64,000 nucleotides of DNA from NCBI GenBank assembly GCA_965116555.1, contig OZ220698.1, forward strand, positions 930,001 through 994,000, in the 5' to 3' direction. Below, in pieces: positions 37,001-44,763 of the stretch. The position numbers and the translations under genes are program-made. The notes beneath the pieces were generated by a model. That model was given only the letters and a program-made list of their open reading frames with translations, did not search any database and had not been told where the DNA came from. This stretch comes from DAOUJH01 sp965116555 (GTDB lineage: Bacteria; Chloroflexota; Dehalococcoidia; Lucifugimonadales; QGNO01). The stretch's first letter is position 1; every line of letters begins with the position of its first letter.

Positions 37001-38156
37001 GCCACTCACCGAGGCCGTTGTAGGAGTGCCAGAATGTGATCGGAACTACGATATGCTGGCAGGATTCCTCGCTGGCCTAGCAAACTTCCACCCCGCCGCC
37101 GTGGACGCATTCAAGGAGCGCGTTGCGCATTCCTCCGAGCTAGCGCCGGCGCTTCCTCAGATCTGTTGTGGGCTCGGCATCTCTGCATCCGACATCCAGC
37201 TCGTAATCGGAGCTCTTCAAGATGGGCTGCTGCCTCCGCTGCGACTGAGCCATGGGTCCTTTGGAGGGGTGTTAGCCAAGGTTCCGGCTCCAGCAGCTGC
37301 CCCCCTATTCGACATGATGCTCGATCACAGCGCAGAAGGGTTCGCCGTAGCACTGGACTTGATGGGCCTGTACGCCCACGGAGAACCAGAGAAGCTGAAT
37401 GGACTCCGGCCGCAAGTCCAAAAGCTAGCCCAGAACGCGACTCTGTGGAAGTTGGGTCAACAACCGGGTTCGTCGATCTACGACTACCACTTCGAACAGA
37501 TTATGAGTTGGATGCTGAGCAAAGGACGAGAGGATTCCGACGCCACAGCCACAGCCCTAGCCCTAGCAAAGGCTGTAGTCGATGTTGAGAAGTTCGGCGA
37601 CGAGCGGCTCATGAAGCCCGTAATCCCAATGCTGCTGTCAGGCTTTCCGGAGATTGCGTGGCAGCTCATTGGCCAAGCAATCGTCTCCGACAGGCGGCAT
37701 GCGGCGCTCTTGAAGTTCACGCTGGGAGACCAATTCGCCTTTGCTAGCGAGTCCAATCCCGTGATTCTAAACCTGCCCCAAGAGACTCTCTTCGCTTGGT
37801 GCCACGCTCATCCGGATCGCGCACCTGCTTTCTTGGCGGAGATCGTGCCGGTACTCACGACCAAGGAGGCCGATGTCTCCGAACGGTCACTACACCCCGT
37901 TATGGAACGACTGCTTGACGAGTTCGGGGAACGAGAAGATGTGCGCTTAGCCATCGACCTCAACATCCATACCTTCGGCTGGATGGGGTCAATGACAACC
38001 TACTTTGCACTGTACATGGAGCCGCTGAATAAGCTGGTTCAGCACCCAAAGCCCCAAGTGCGCAGTTGGGCCAAGGCCATGCTTCGCCAACTGGACGCCT
38101 CAATAGCGAACGCTCGTAGCCGGGACGAAGAGCAAGAGGCGATGGGTGAAGTCTAG
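34092..38156 (+). CDS. Giant MqsA-type HTH / NTPase repeat protein
   Basis: The protein has 1354 residues from ATG 34092. Residues 11-60 (IRRQLGLSQTEASELIGGGP, then RAFTKYEAG) match the HTH domain of MqsA antitoxins. Residues 80-290 are unrecognised. A P-loop follows at 310-317 (VGLSGIGKSR), with the Walker B-like VLVVDNCDPE about 80 residues later. The remaining ~850 residues are helical repeats, as in STAND NTPases where such repeats sense a ligand. STAND proteins with this layout occur in anti-phage (Avs-like) systems, but the effector domain is not recognised here. A single-gene system is possible. The gene lies between the CBASS unit and the Zn-ribbon gene. Confidence 0.75.
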   Translation: MSKHKPDIAPEEIRAIRRQLGLSQTEASELIGGGPRAFTKYEAGTVKPAASVINLLRILEANPAAIKALRGDRSLPIAASTFSPFDVTGEDIAALSEHTLPEFVRRLLDAEAEANDLPAYGVHVASNIYAADGGEDGRITWEGGPTRTPFLPSRLCQFQFKAGEISPAEAASDVLTKERTVKDMVLSVLEEGGHYIMLCSQRYTQRQIEAREGRIREALRKAGIDIDDDQVDFRDADQIATWTKRHPSIALWVREQTRPGIIGPFRSWSHWSRRAEHRNSPWVEDERLPILQAHLQEQLTKSRKVIRLVGLSGIGKSRLVLEALGREESKVAGRFLSDIVMYAVLSEVGSEAINSAAENLADSGRRGVLVVDNCDPETHRVLTGMVLRENSRLSLVTIDDEIPTGTLDETTLKIDEASSSVTEGIINHVSRNHPPEDQRRLARFSKGFPEVAIRIGKAWDESIPIAHAANDTLVETFVLGRRPREPELLLRSAALLAAFGPVRVEHPADGQMEIAPPVYCPLSEIASLGRGLTHDDLHFAVKQLAMRGTVKRQGRLAILQPRPIAMKLAEQQWEEWGPDIRDRVLSGGINPGLKTQAARQLAFLNTTEVSREVVEQVCRVNGPFDGFAGLSQPGHAKVLSALAEISPEVVADQIERSVKGVEDLSQVRDDVRRNLVQALERIAFHPDTFEAGARLLLRLAVAENETWANNATGQFTNLFPMLLGGTAADGNTRHSFLDEIASPNDSAQRVIVAEALIAGCRTHHFYRMAGVETQGARPAMESWHPATSGEAAEYIQGCVMRLVPFAIEDDKAGAIARSGLGQALRPLVLGGFIDTVETVTYQVSTSGPYWPQAVYSLRAVLAYDAECISPKEMDRVRALVVMLEPKTLESRIRSLVTEMSWDYLVDEELDLQKLLQRQNMAVRELALELLEQPHVLSGALPGLSRGEQRMAYVFGKAVAESDSSPLGWLEPLTEAVVGVPECDRNYDMLAGFLAGLANFHPAAVDAFKERVAHSSELAPALPQICCGLGISASDIQLVIGALQDGLLPPLRLSHGSFGGVLAKVPAPAAAPLFDMMLDHSAEGFAVALDLMGLYAHGEPEKLNGLRPQVQKLAQNATLWKLGQQPGSSIYDYHFEQIMSWMLSKGREDSDATATALALAKAVVDVEKFGDERLMKPVIPMLLSGFPEIAWQLIGQAIVSDRRHAALLKFTLGDQFAFASESNPVILNLPQETLFAWCHAHPDRAPAFLAEIVPVLTTKEADVSERSLHPVMERLLDEFGEREDVRLAIDLNIHTFGWMGSMTTYFALYMEPLNKLVQHPKPQVRSWAKAMLRQLDASIANARSRDEEQEAMGEV

Positions 38157-38377
38157 CAGGTCGTCGTATTCTGAGGCGTTGAGGGATGGAACTGCTACGG
38201 GGAGGCTAAAGCCCACGCCTCCTCCTGTCGATAGCCCTATGCAGTTTACTATAGTGGCTGCTCAGTGGGGTGAGTAGTCCCGTCCCTTCACCTCCACCAC
38301 CTGGCCGCCCAGCTCCCTACGATGCTTGGCGAACAGTCTTCCGAAAGCTAAAGGCCGAGGTGTGCTGGAAAGCCGCG

Positions 38378-38521
38378 CTAAGCAGCCTTACCAATTCGGA
38401 ACATCTTGGTGGAACAGATAGGGCAAACTCCCTGAGTGGCCGGTCTACCGTTCTTCATGGTGGTGGCTTGGGGGTTGCTCATCTCCCTCTTGGACCGGCA
38501 CTTAACGCAATACGCTTCCAA
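38378..38521 (-). CDS. Small zinc-ribbon protein, DUF5679 type
   Basis: The product has 47 residues from a TTG at 38521 with AGGAGGA 5 bp upstream. Cys5-x2-Cys8 and Cys33-x2-Cys36 form a zinc knuckle around the conserved stretch MKNGRPATQGVCPIC, closing with KMFRIGK. This is the small DUF5679-type ribbon seen in Chloroflexota and Actinobacteria genomes. Function is unknown; nucleic-acid binding is plausible. It is read opposite to its neighbours and has no operon partner. Confidence 0.75.
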   Translation of the reverse strand: MEAYCVKCRSKREMSNPQATTMKNGRPATQGVCPICSTKMFRIGKAA

Positions 38522-38842
38522 AGAACTCCTCCTGAGTCGTAGTAGTAACGGCTATCGTAACATATTCCCCACCGAACGGTAACCGTTGCCAGTAAGCCAG
38601 AGATTGCAATTGGCCATATGTGTAGTGCGGTGGTCGCGTTGCAGCGCCGCCCTCTCCTCCAGACTTGTAAAGTCAAGGACCGACAGCATCATGCTCACTT
38701 TGGCTCTGTACCCAGGGGTTGTCGCTCCCATGCGGAGCGCCTTCTACACCTTTCCCAGCTCAGTTCAAGGCTGCACTTCGTTCGATCTGTGGCGTGATCT
38801 TGCGGTTGGCATATCACGATGCCCGGCACCGATGAAGGAATT

Positions 38843-38913
38843 GTAACCGAATTTTACACCATGAGTTCCACCGATATTTTACTGACTTTCTACACATTCG
38901 GTTCCATAATATT
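38843..38913 (+). repeat. Intergenic element, copy B
   Basis: GTAACCGAATTTTACACCATGAG followed by TTCCACCGATATTTTACTGA, then CTTTCTACAC and CCATAATATTG. It aligns base by base with copy A at 17600 and, for TTCCACCGATATTTTACTGACTTTC, with copy C at 47201 read on the minus strand. It lies about 200 bp before the operon 39116-41219. Confidence 0.6.
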
Positions 38914-39115
38914 GTCCGGGGCATTTTGCATTAGGGGCTTCACAATAGGCTGTTTGTAGGCGGTTTCTTTGGATTGGGCATATCGCTTGCGTTCTAGCGT
39001 TTGGTGCACAACTTAGCAAAGTGCCCAGGCGAAATCGACAAGGGCGCCTACCCAACTATCAATCCGGCCGCGGATATCACACGCCAAGCTAAGTAATGAA
39101 GGAGGTACCCAGGAG

Positions 39116-39670
39116 ATGACAATTGCTGTTCTAGGTTGGGGTTCCCTCATATGGAACCGATGCAATTTGTGTATTGAGGGAGGGTGGCATGACGACGGCC
39201 CAGAACTCCCTATCGAATTTGCCCGGATATCAAGTCGTGAAAGGCTAACACTGGTCCTGCACCAGGGTACGGAAAATGTTCAGACACTTTGGGCTTGTTC
39301 GGGACTGGACAACCTTGAAGATGCTATACGCAACCTGAAAGAGCGAGAATGCACTTCCACAAAAAGAATAGGCTACGTTGACCTTAACTCTGGGCACTGC
39401 CGCTGTAATGCTGTTCCTGAAGCTCTTGATCGCATCAGGGAGTGGGCTGAGCGGAAACATCTAGATGCCGTAATCTGGACGGACTTGGCAACAAATTTTG
39501 AGGACGAGCTTAAGCTGCCCTTCACGGAGGAAAATGTCATTGCGTACTTAAGATCCCTCAACGATCAAGGCAACGCAGAAAATTACATCCGAAAGGCACC
39601 GTGCCAAGTAAGAACGAGAATGCGGCAGGTAATAGAAAGGGAACTAGGCTGGACTCCAACCCATGCATAA
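39116..39670 (+). CDS. Gamma-glutamylcyclotransferase-like protein
   Basis: The protein has 184 residues from an ATG with AAGGAGG further upstream and AGGAG adjacent. AVLGWGSLIWNR at the N-terminus is the glycine-rich loop of the GGCT/BtrG-like fold; the glutamate acid-base residue would lie in the central region, which is divergent. The C-terminal half is helical. The stop overlaps the protease start by 8 bp, so the two are coupled. A role as a cytoplasmic partner of the exported protease is possible, but no enzymatic claim can be made. Confidence 0.65.
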   Translation: MTIAVLGWGSLIWNRCNLCIEGGWHDDGPELPIEFARISSRERLTLVLHQGTENVQTLWACSGLDNLEDAIRNLKERECTSTKRIGYVDLNSGHCRCNAVPEALDRIREWAERKHLDAVIWTDLATNFEDELKLPFTEENVIAYLRSLNDQGNAENYIRKAPCQVRTRMRQVIERELGWTPTHA

Positions 39671-41219
39671 GGCGCTTCTGATCGTTGGCCTAGTGATTCT
39701 TCTCGTGGCTTGTACACAACCTGAGCCTACCTCTACCCCTACTCCTGCAGTAGACCTTCAAGCTACGATAGACGCTCTGAGAGCAGAGCCAACGCCGACG
39801 ATCGTCGTAATTGCTACCTCTACGCCCACACCCACACCCACGAACACACCTACACCCTTTCCTACGGCGACACCTACACCGGTTCCTACGGCAACGCCTA
39901 CACCCGTGCCTACACCTACACCGGTTCCTACGGCAACGCCTACACCCGTGCCTACACCTACACCGGAGCCTACGCCCACGCCCACACTGGTGGAGCAGGT
40001 GCGGGATTCAATAGTCCGAGTCACGGCAGGTGGGACTTCACGGGGTTCTGGCTTCATATTCGACACGAATGGAGAGACCGCGTTTGTGGTGACGAACCAG
40101 CATGTCATTGATGGTGAGCTCACTTTTGATGTGCGGGTGGAAGATTCCCGAACATACCGGGGGTTCCTTCTCGGCTCGGATGCTGATAAAGACGTGGCGG
40201 TGCTCTCCATCTGCTGCAATTCTGAGTTTATGGTGTTGCCCTGGGGGGAAGAGGCGACTACTCCGGGACAACAGGTTGTAGCTGTTGGTTATCCTGCTTC
40301 TGGGGGCGGCTCTGCGACTGCTACGAAAGGCGAGGTTCTAGAGGCTGACTGGGTGAGTGAATTGCACGGTTACATTCCGCACAATGCTCCGTTGGGTCCT
40401 GGTAGCAGCGGTGGTCCGCTTCTGTCTATGAGTGGTGATGTCTTAGGTCTCAATTCCTATGTGTCCACTGTGGGCAATAGTCGAGTGTACTATGCTGTCC
40501 CCTATAGGGTTGTGTCTGCCGATGTAGAAGATTGGAAATCGAGCCTTATCTTTGTGCCGCCCCCTGTAGTACCAGGGTCTCCCTACTTCTTGTCAGGAAC
40601 GGGGCCGTCAACGGAACGCGTTCACCTTAACGCCGGCTTGTGGGTGGCGGAGATGTCTGTGGTGGGTAACGATGCGGAGGAGTTTGATGTTCGGGTGGAC
40701 TCTCTAGAGGAGGATCGAGGCGATAGTTTGTTTGGCCGACATGTGTCTGACTGGAGTGGAAGCATACCTGTTCCAGTTGGTGGTCGTTATAGTTGGGACT
40801 CTCTTGCTCCTGGTGTGCAGATAGTCACAGTCTCTGCTTATGGCCAATGGACTGTTCGGTTCTTTCGAGCGGAGGAATTGACGCCGGCTCAGCCCGTGGT
40901 TGCTGGTGGCTCGATAGAGTTCTCCGGTAGTGGGGTGGCGGTAGTTGCTATTGAACTGAGGCCTGGTCTCTGGACTGTTGAGTCGTCTGTAACGAGTAAT
41001 TGCGGTTTTGGTAGTCGTTGTTGGGGTACGAACTTTCAAGTCTTTGTGGGGTCTTTCGATGATAGAAAAGAGGTTCTGGCCAATGAGATCGATACTGAGT
41101 GGAGTGGGAGAGCGACATTACGAGTCGGTGGAAGCCCTAGCAGTCTTGTTCCGGTTCGGAAGATTGTCGAGATTTACAGTGGTGGCGACTGGTCGTTGAG
41201 GTTCGTTCGTGAGGGGTGA
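39663..41219 (+). CDS. Trypsin-like serine protease lipoprotein
   Basis: The protein has 518 residues. The lipobox LLVAC puts the lipidated cysteine at residue 17. Residues 20-108 are an extracellular stalk of Thr-Pro repeats (TPTPVPTATPTPVP). The protease domain (about 111-300) has His147 (TNQHVID), Asp177 (DADKDVAVL) and Ser249 (PGSSGGPL), the trypsin/HtrA catalytic triad. No PDZ domain is evident; the C-terminal ~200 residues are beta-rich, possibly two carbohydrate- or protein-binding domains. It should be a surface-anchored, active protease, co-translated with the GGCT-like protein. Confidence 0.9.
   Translation: MHKALLIVGLVILLVACTQPEPTSTPTPAVDLQATIDALRAEPTPTIVVIATSTPTPTPTNTPTPFPTATPTPVPTATPTPVPTPTPVPTATPTPVPTPTPEPTPTPTLVEQVRDSIVRVTAGGTSRGSGFIFDTNGETAFVVTNQHVIDGELTFDVRVEDSRTYRGFLLGSDADKDVAVLSICCNSEFMVLPWGEEATTPGQQVVAVGYPASGGGSATATKGEVLEADWVSELHGYIPHNAPLGPGSSGGPLLSMSGDVLGLNSYVSTVGNSRVYYAVPYRVVSADVEDWKSSLIFVPPPVVPGSPYFLSGTGPSTERVHLNAGLWVAEMSVVGNDAEEFDVRVDSLEEDRGDSLFGRHVSDWSGSIPVPVGGRYSWDSLAPGVQIVTVSAYGQWTVRFFRAEELTPAQPVVAGGSIEFSGSGVAVVAIELRPGLWTVESSVTSNCGFGSRCWGTNFQVFVGSFDDRKEVLANEIDTEWSGRATLRVGGSPSSLVPVRKIVEIYSGGDWSLRFVREG
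39888..39971 (+). repeat. 42-bp tandem repeat in the Thr-Pro stalk
   Basis: Two copies of a 42-bp unit beginning ACGGCAACGCCTACACC, identical apart from GGTTCC versus GGAGCC near the end, lie in a longer T/P-rich run (about 39735-39990). Each copy encodes 14 stalk residues. Such exact repeats can change number by slippage. Confidence 0.7.
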
Positions 41220-41314
41220 TGTATAAAGCGCTTGTCTTTGTTGGTCTGGTGATTCTTCTCGTAGGCAGAAGTCCCAGAACGTTATCGAAGGGCTGTACAG
41301 GTCACGTTTTATAA
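41219..41314 (+). pseudogene. Orphan signal peptide, duplicate of the protease leader
   Basis: ATG overlaps the protease stop (TGATG). The 31-residue frame starts MYKALVFVGLVILLVG, almost the same as the protease leader MHKALLIVGLVILLVA, but lacks the lipobox cysteine and stops soon after. It is the remains of a second, tandem lipoprotein gene. Confidence 0.55.
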
Positions 41315-41352
41315 CGAGTGCGGTTCAGATCTAGGCTTTTGAAGGAGGATGC

Positions 41353-41592
41353 ATGAAACAAGACAAAAATCTAACCTTGAAGATTCTAAACTACATTGAG
41401 GAACACGCCCAAAACAAAAAACCTCTCAATATTGGAAGGTTAGTTGAAGTGCTCGGGGTTGGTGAAAAGAAGATGGAATACCACCTTAGTATGCTTAAAG
41501 CAGGTGGATACATCCAAACCGACCAACACGGCATAACAAGCTTAACTCCTAAAGGACGCAAATATCAGGAAGATTTGCGTTCGCAATTGTAG
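41353..41592 (+). CDS. Small winged-helix protein
   Basis: The product has 79 residues from an ATG with GAAGGAGG upstream. The order LKILNYIEEHAQ, IGRLVEVLGVGEKKMEYHLS, LKAGGYIQT, GITSLTPKGRKYQE gives the complete winged-helix fold (DUF2513-like or similar single-domain DNA binders). It probably regulates nearby genes; no target is evident. Confidence 0.7.
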   Translation: MKQDKNLTLKILNYIEEHAQNKKPLNIGRLVEVLGVGEKKMEYHLSMLKAGGYIQTDQHGITSLTPKGRKYQEDLRSQL

Positions 41593-41604
41593 TAAGCTAC
41601 CTCT

Positions 41605-41676
41605 GCCCCTATAGCTCAGTTGGATAGAGCCTACTCCGCCGAAGATAGAGGTGCGGATTTGAATCCCGTCGGGGTC
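41605..41676 (+). tRNA. tRNA-like sequence, probably degenerate
   Basis: GCCCCTATAGCTCAGTTGGA is a standard tRNA start with a good D arm (GCTC/GAGC). The T arm is recognisable (GCGGA-TTTGAAT-CCCGT with one A-C mismatch), and CGGGGTC pairs only partly with the acceptor strand. The anticodon arm (TACTC-CGCCGAA-GATAG) does not pair well and lacks U33. It is probably a pseudo-tRNA, possibly a former integration site. The anticodon cannot be assigned. Confidence 0.4.
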
Positions 41677-41792
41677 CCCGGGGTCGGCGCGGCCACACTC
41701 CCCACCCTTGGCGTACTGATAGCCGCTTTTTGCTTCCTGTCCATGCCCTGCTCCAACTCATCCCCGGCCTGAACAGGCCCAAGGGACAACGG

Positions 41793-42845
41793 TCAGAACC
41801 CCGGATACCGGCTCCTACCCCAGAAGCCCTCCGGCAGCTCCAGCAGGTCTCTTACCCCTGCCCTGTCCAGCATCCTCTCCGTTGCCCTTTGCGACACCTC
41901 CAGCGCCTCCCTCTCGTCCACGCTCTTCACCACACGACCCTCCATCAGCATCTTCCCGTCCACCATCACCGTATCTACGTCATGCCCGCTGGCGAAATTG
42001 GTGATGCGGTACACCGGCATATTCGACGGGTAGAGATGCGGCTTCTCCATGTCGACCAATATCAGGTCCGCCTTCTTGCCCGCCTCCAGCGACCCCAGCT
42101 CGCTCTCCACGCCCAGCGCCCTCGCCGAATCAATCGTCACCATCTCCAGCACCTTGCCCTGGGGCATGTATGGAGGATCGTGAAAGTGCGTCCTCTGGTA
42201 GTGCATGCACTGGAACATATGCCTGAACATATCAAAGCCCCTATCCGGAGCGTTCCCGTCCGAGCCGAGTATCACCGTCACCCCCGCGTCTATCAGCTCC
42301 GGCACGGGGCACCGAGCCATTATCGCCGCCACAGCGCTGGGGTTGTGCACTATCTTGGTGTCCGTCTCCCGGCAGATCTCTATCTCCTCCTCCGTCAACC
42401 CTGTGGAGTGCGATAGCAGAGCGTCCGGCCCCAGTACGCCCAGTTGCTCGTGCGCGAATTTCACCGTTCCCCTGGAGTGCCCGTCCTGCGCGAACATCAC
42501 CCCGTGCTTCCTGGTCAACGACCTTACAGCGTCCGCCTGCGCCTTGAGCTCTCCCGAATCGACGCGACCGACTTCCGGGTTGTGCACCGGCAACAGCAGC
42601 ATCAACCTCATCCGGCCTTCCGCCCGGCCGTGCCATCTCTCTATCAGCGATTCGCTGCTGGCAAGGTAGTCGTCGAACCCCACCATCCTCTCCGACCGCT
42701 TCTCACCGTCCCTTCTTGGATACGGCGCGTTGCTCGGCCCGACCGCCAGGAACTCCCGCGTCCCCATGCGTTCCACCGCCTCGCAGTGCCGCTCTCCGTA
42801 AACCGGACTGTCCGCACGTCTCCCAATTACCATGCATTGTTTCAA
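41793..42845 (-). pseudogene. Amidohydrolase (TrzA/AtzA-like), truncated at the N-terminus
   Basis: 350 codons are open, but the first coding residues (TTG AAA CAA, ATG at 42833) come from the CRISPR repeat that replaces the real 5' end. The remaining part has SHSTGLTEEE, VHNPSAVAAIMAR and LGSDGNAPDRG, which fit the later metal and catalytic segments of cytosine deaminase-like amidohydrolases, plus the C-terminal beta sandwich (GKKADLILVDME). The early HxH metal ligands are missing, so activity is unlikely. The junction is at about 42839. Confidence 0.8.
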
Positions 42846-42927
42846 TCCTCACCCGACCCGAAGGCCGGATGCGACATGCCGATGCTTAGATTAGTGATAA
42901 GCGGTACAGCGTTTCAATCCTCACCCG
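42839..42927. CRISPR. CRISPR array remnant (one full repeat, one spacer, one partial repeat)
   Basis: The full repeat is 42839-42875 (37 bp): it starts GTTTCAATCCTCACCCG, contains the dyad CCG-x-GAAG-GCCGG and ends GCGAC, the form typical of type I repeats. The spacer is 42876-42910 (35 bp). A second repeat starts at 42911 and matches for 17 bp before it breaks off into unrelated sequence. Only one spacer remains, so the array is a relic. The Cas3'' HD remnant begins a few bases further on. Confidence 0.75.
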
Positions 42928-43295
42928 GCACTGCGCGCGTCTGTAATAGCCTGCTGCACGGCAGCATCTCCCTTGCGGTCGGCAACCCAGTTCTTCGTCT
43001 CCGTAAGACTTCGCAGCCCACCGTGATGCCCATGTATCAGCAGGCTTATGGGCGGGCAGTGGTTGAATGCGAGGACGGCGCCTGCGCCCTTGTGGTCAGG
43101 CCCACTGCCCCGGGCTTGCGGATTGGATTCGCAGCGGCGTAGGTACTCTTGGAAGCCGGGGGTGAATTTTCTCACGTCGTGCCAAAGCCCGGCATAGTAG
43201 GCGGGATTCCCGCCACCAAACCCAGCAGCGAATTCCTGAGCTAGCCCAGCGACGGCGCGCAGGTTTCCAGCCAAGTTGTATGAGTGAGCGAACAT
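42921..43295 (-). pseudogene. Cas3'' HD nuclease remnant
   Basis: 124 codons from ATG 43295, ending inside the partial CRISPR repeat. It contains FAHSYNLAG, then AGLAQEFAAGF, GLWHDVRKFTPGFQEYL (HD at 39-40) and LLIHGHHGGL, which is the order of Cas3'' HD domains. The first His of the family appears replaced by Asn in AGNLRAV. No Cas3 helicase or other cas gene follows, and the 3' end is truncated by the repeat. It is a decayed piece of the former cas operon. Confidence 0.75.
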
Positions 43296-43489
43296 TTGAA
43301 CATCATTTGACGAGTCACCAGGATGGGATTATCCCGTGCCCTGTCATCTATTGCCAAGGTATTATACAGTTGCGATAATCGAACAGGCAATTCATTCCCC
43401 GGTCGACGATCCCTATGTGATTTTTGTTGGGTGCATATGACACGACCAGAAGCGGCAGGCAGGAGAAGTCGTGAAGGAGGGCTAGCGGC

Positions 43490-44374
43490 ATGGCGTCTGA
43501 AAATCGACGTTTCGTACAATTCCCGCATCCGGGAGGCGAACATTCTCCGGACCACGGCGACTGGAAGGAGTGGAACCCCATCAGGACAGCCAACGGACGT
43601 AGCAACCCTCACAGGCGCAAGTTTCTGGAAATCGACGGCGAATGGCTAGAGTCATTGGATTCAGAAAAGACCAGATTCGGGAAGCTCTGGGCCTGGGGCG
43701 AGTGGGAACCCGAATCTCGGGTGCTGCGTTATTTTACGCCGTCCGGGACGGGTATGCCCCGCTATCTATGGGAACCCGCATGGCTGCCAAAGGAGGATTA
43801 TAGGGGCCTGCACAACACGGACCCGCTGGTATTTGACGGCTTCTACTATGGCAACTGCAAACAGCAGAGCTTTAAGGGCTTGAAGCAGTTGGGACGCGGT
43901 TCGGTTATGGTCTTTGGGAGCAGGAAGGGTTCCTATTGGGTAGCGGACACAGTTTTTGTGGTCGCTGACTACGTGGATCACGCCGATACGGACTATGAGG
44001 AACGGCTCGCAGGACGGGTGCCCCAATGCTTCCGGGACGCGGTGTTGTCCACGTATGGCGACGCCGGGCCTTATGACAGTCAACGTTGGTATAGGGGTGC
44101 GACCTACGATGAACCCGTAGACGGGATATTCAGCTTCTTTCCGTGCGTTCCAGCGGAAATTGAGACTCCCTTCGCACGCCCCCGTATAGAGTTGCCGCCA
44201 GCATATTTCACGTCAAATCTAGCCCAGGGCATCAAAGGATGCTCCTCTCATGCTGCTCCTCTCGATAAATCCACACTTGAGACGCTCTGGCGTTCCATAG
44301 CCAAACAGGTTCTAGGCCAAGGTCTTTTCCTGGGAGTCGCTGCTGTATGTCCCACCGGCGGAGGCACAACATAG
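43490..44374 (+). CDS. Hypothetical protein next to the CRISPR remnant
   Basis: The protein has 294 residues with GAAGGAGGG upstream of the ATG. It is compact and aromatic-rich (GKLWAWGEWEPESRVLRYF near 61; YGNCKQQSFKGL near 121; VADTVFVVADYVDH near 150). No domain is recognised for certain, although the layout recalls small nucleotide-modification-associated proteins. The C-terminal ~20 residues (GLFLGVAAVCPTGGG) look appended. Its position beside the Cas3'' remnant raises the possibility that it was a cas accessory gene; this is speculative. Confidence 0.6.
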   Translation: MASENRRFVQFPHPGGEHSPDHGDWKEWNPIRTANGRSNPHRRKFLEIDGEWLESLDSEKTRFGKLWAWGEWEPESRVLRYFTPSGTGMPRYLWEPAWLPKEDYRGLHNTDPLVFDGFYYGNCKQQSFKGLKQLGRGSVMVFGSRKGSYWVADTVFVVADYVDHADTDYEERLAGRVPQCFRDAVLSTYGDAGPYDSQRWYRGATYDEPVDGIFSFFPCVPAEIETPFARPRIELPPAYFTSNLAQGIKGCSSHAAPLDKSTLETLWRSIAKQVLGQGLFLGVAAVCPTGGGTT

Positions 44375-44490
44375 CAGGTAGCTTGTGGTGAGATGCCAAC
44401 TCACCTCCTAATTGGGAATCTAAATGACAGTAGCAATTCAGTCCTAGAGGGAAGCTCAGCTACGATCGCCAGAAAACAAGGAGGAGGCGG

Positions 44491-44565
44491 ATGAAGTTTA
44501 GAATCGACAACCTAGGGGAGCCGCCAGCCTACATACCAATGCAATGCCTTGCTTCTTCATCTTAA
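44491..44565 (+). pseudogene. Truncated small gene with a strong ribosome binding site
   Basis: A 24-codon frame (MKFRIDNLGEPPAYIPM...) starts after AAGGAGGAGG, an ideal ribosome binding site, then stops. It is probably the 5' end of a broken gene following 43490-44374. The rest of 44375-44763 holds no other gene. Confidence 0.35.
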
Positions 44566-44763
44566 TCATCGTCGCCTCCTCCTCTGCAGGTGGGGCGCAA
44601 TTCATCGATCAACTAAGCACCTGCTTGACTATGAACGCACCGGTGAAGAGACACCCGAGAACCACCATCACATCTGCGGTGCGGGTCTGCTTCAACTGCC
44701 AGAGCGTCCATGCAGCGCTCCATGACACGGCAAGGCTAATCACAAGCAGGCGCTCCATCTCCA

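Noticed and set aside
39888..39971. Tandem repeats read as a CRISPR array or DNA iterons
   Set aside because: They are inside a coding frame, with no spacers, and are explained by the Thr-Pro stalk.
42444..43142. 232-codon plus-strand frame across amidohydrolase, repeat and Cas3''
   Set aside because: Antisense to recognisable coding remnants and interrupted in content by the CRISPR repeat.
43241..43612. Minus-strand frame of 123 codons spanning the Cas3'' start and the 43490 gene
   Set aside because: Shadow frame with no domain; the Cas3'' HD motifs are in another frame, and the region has a plus-strand gene with a good ribosome binding site.
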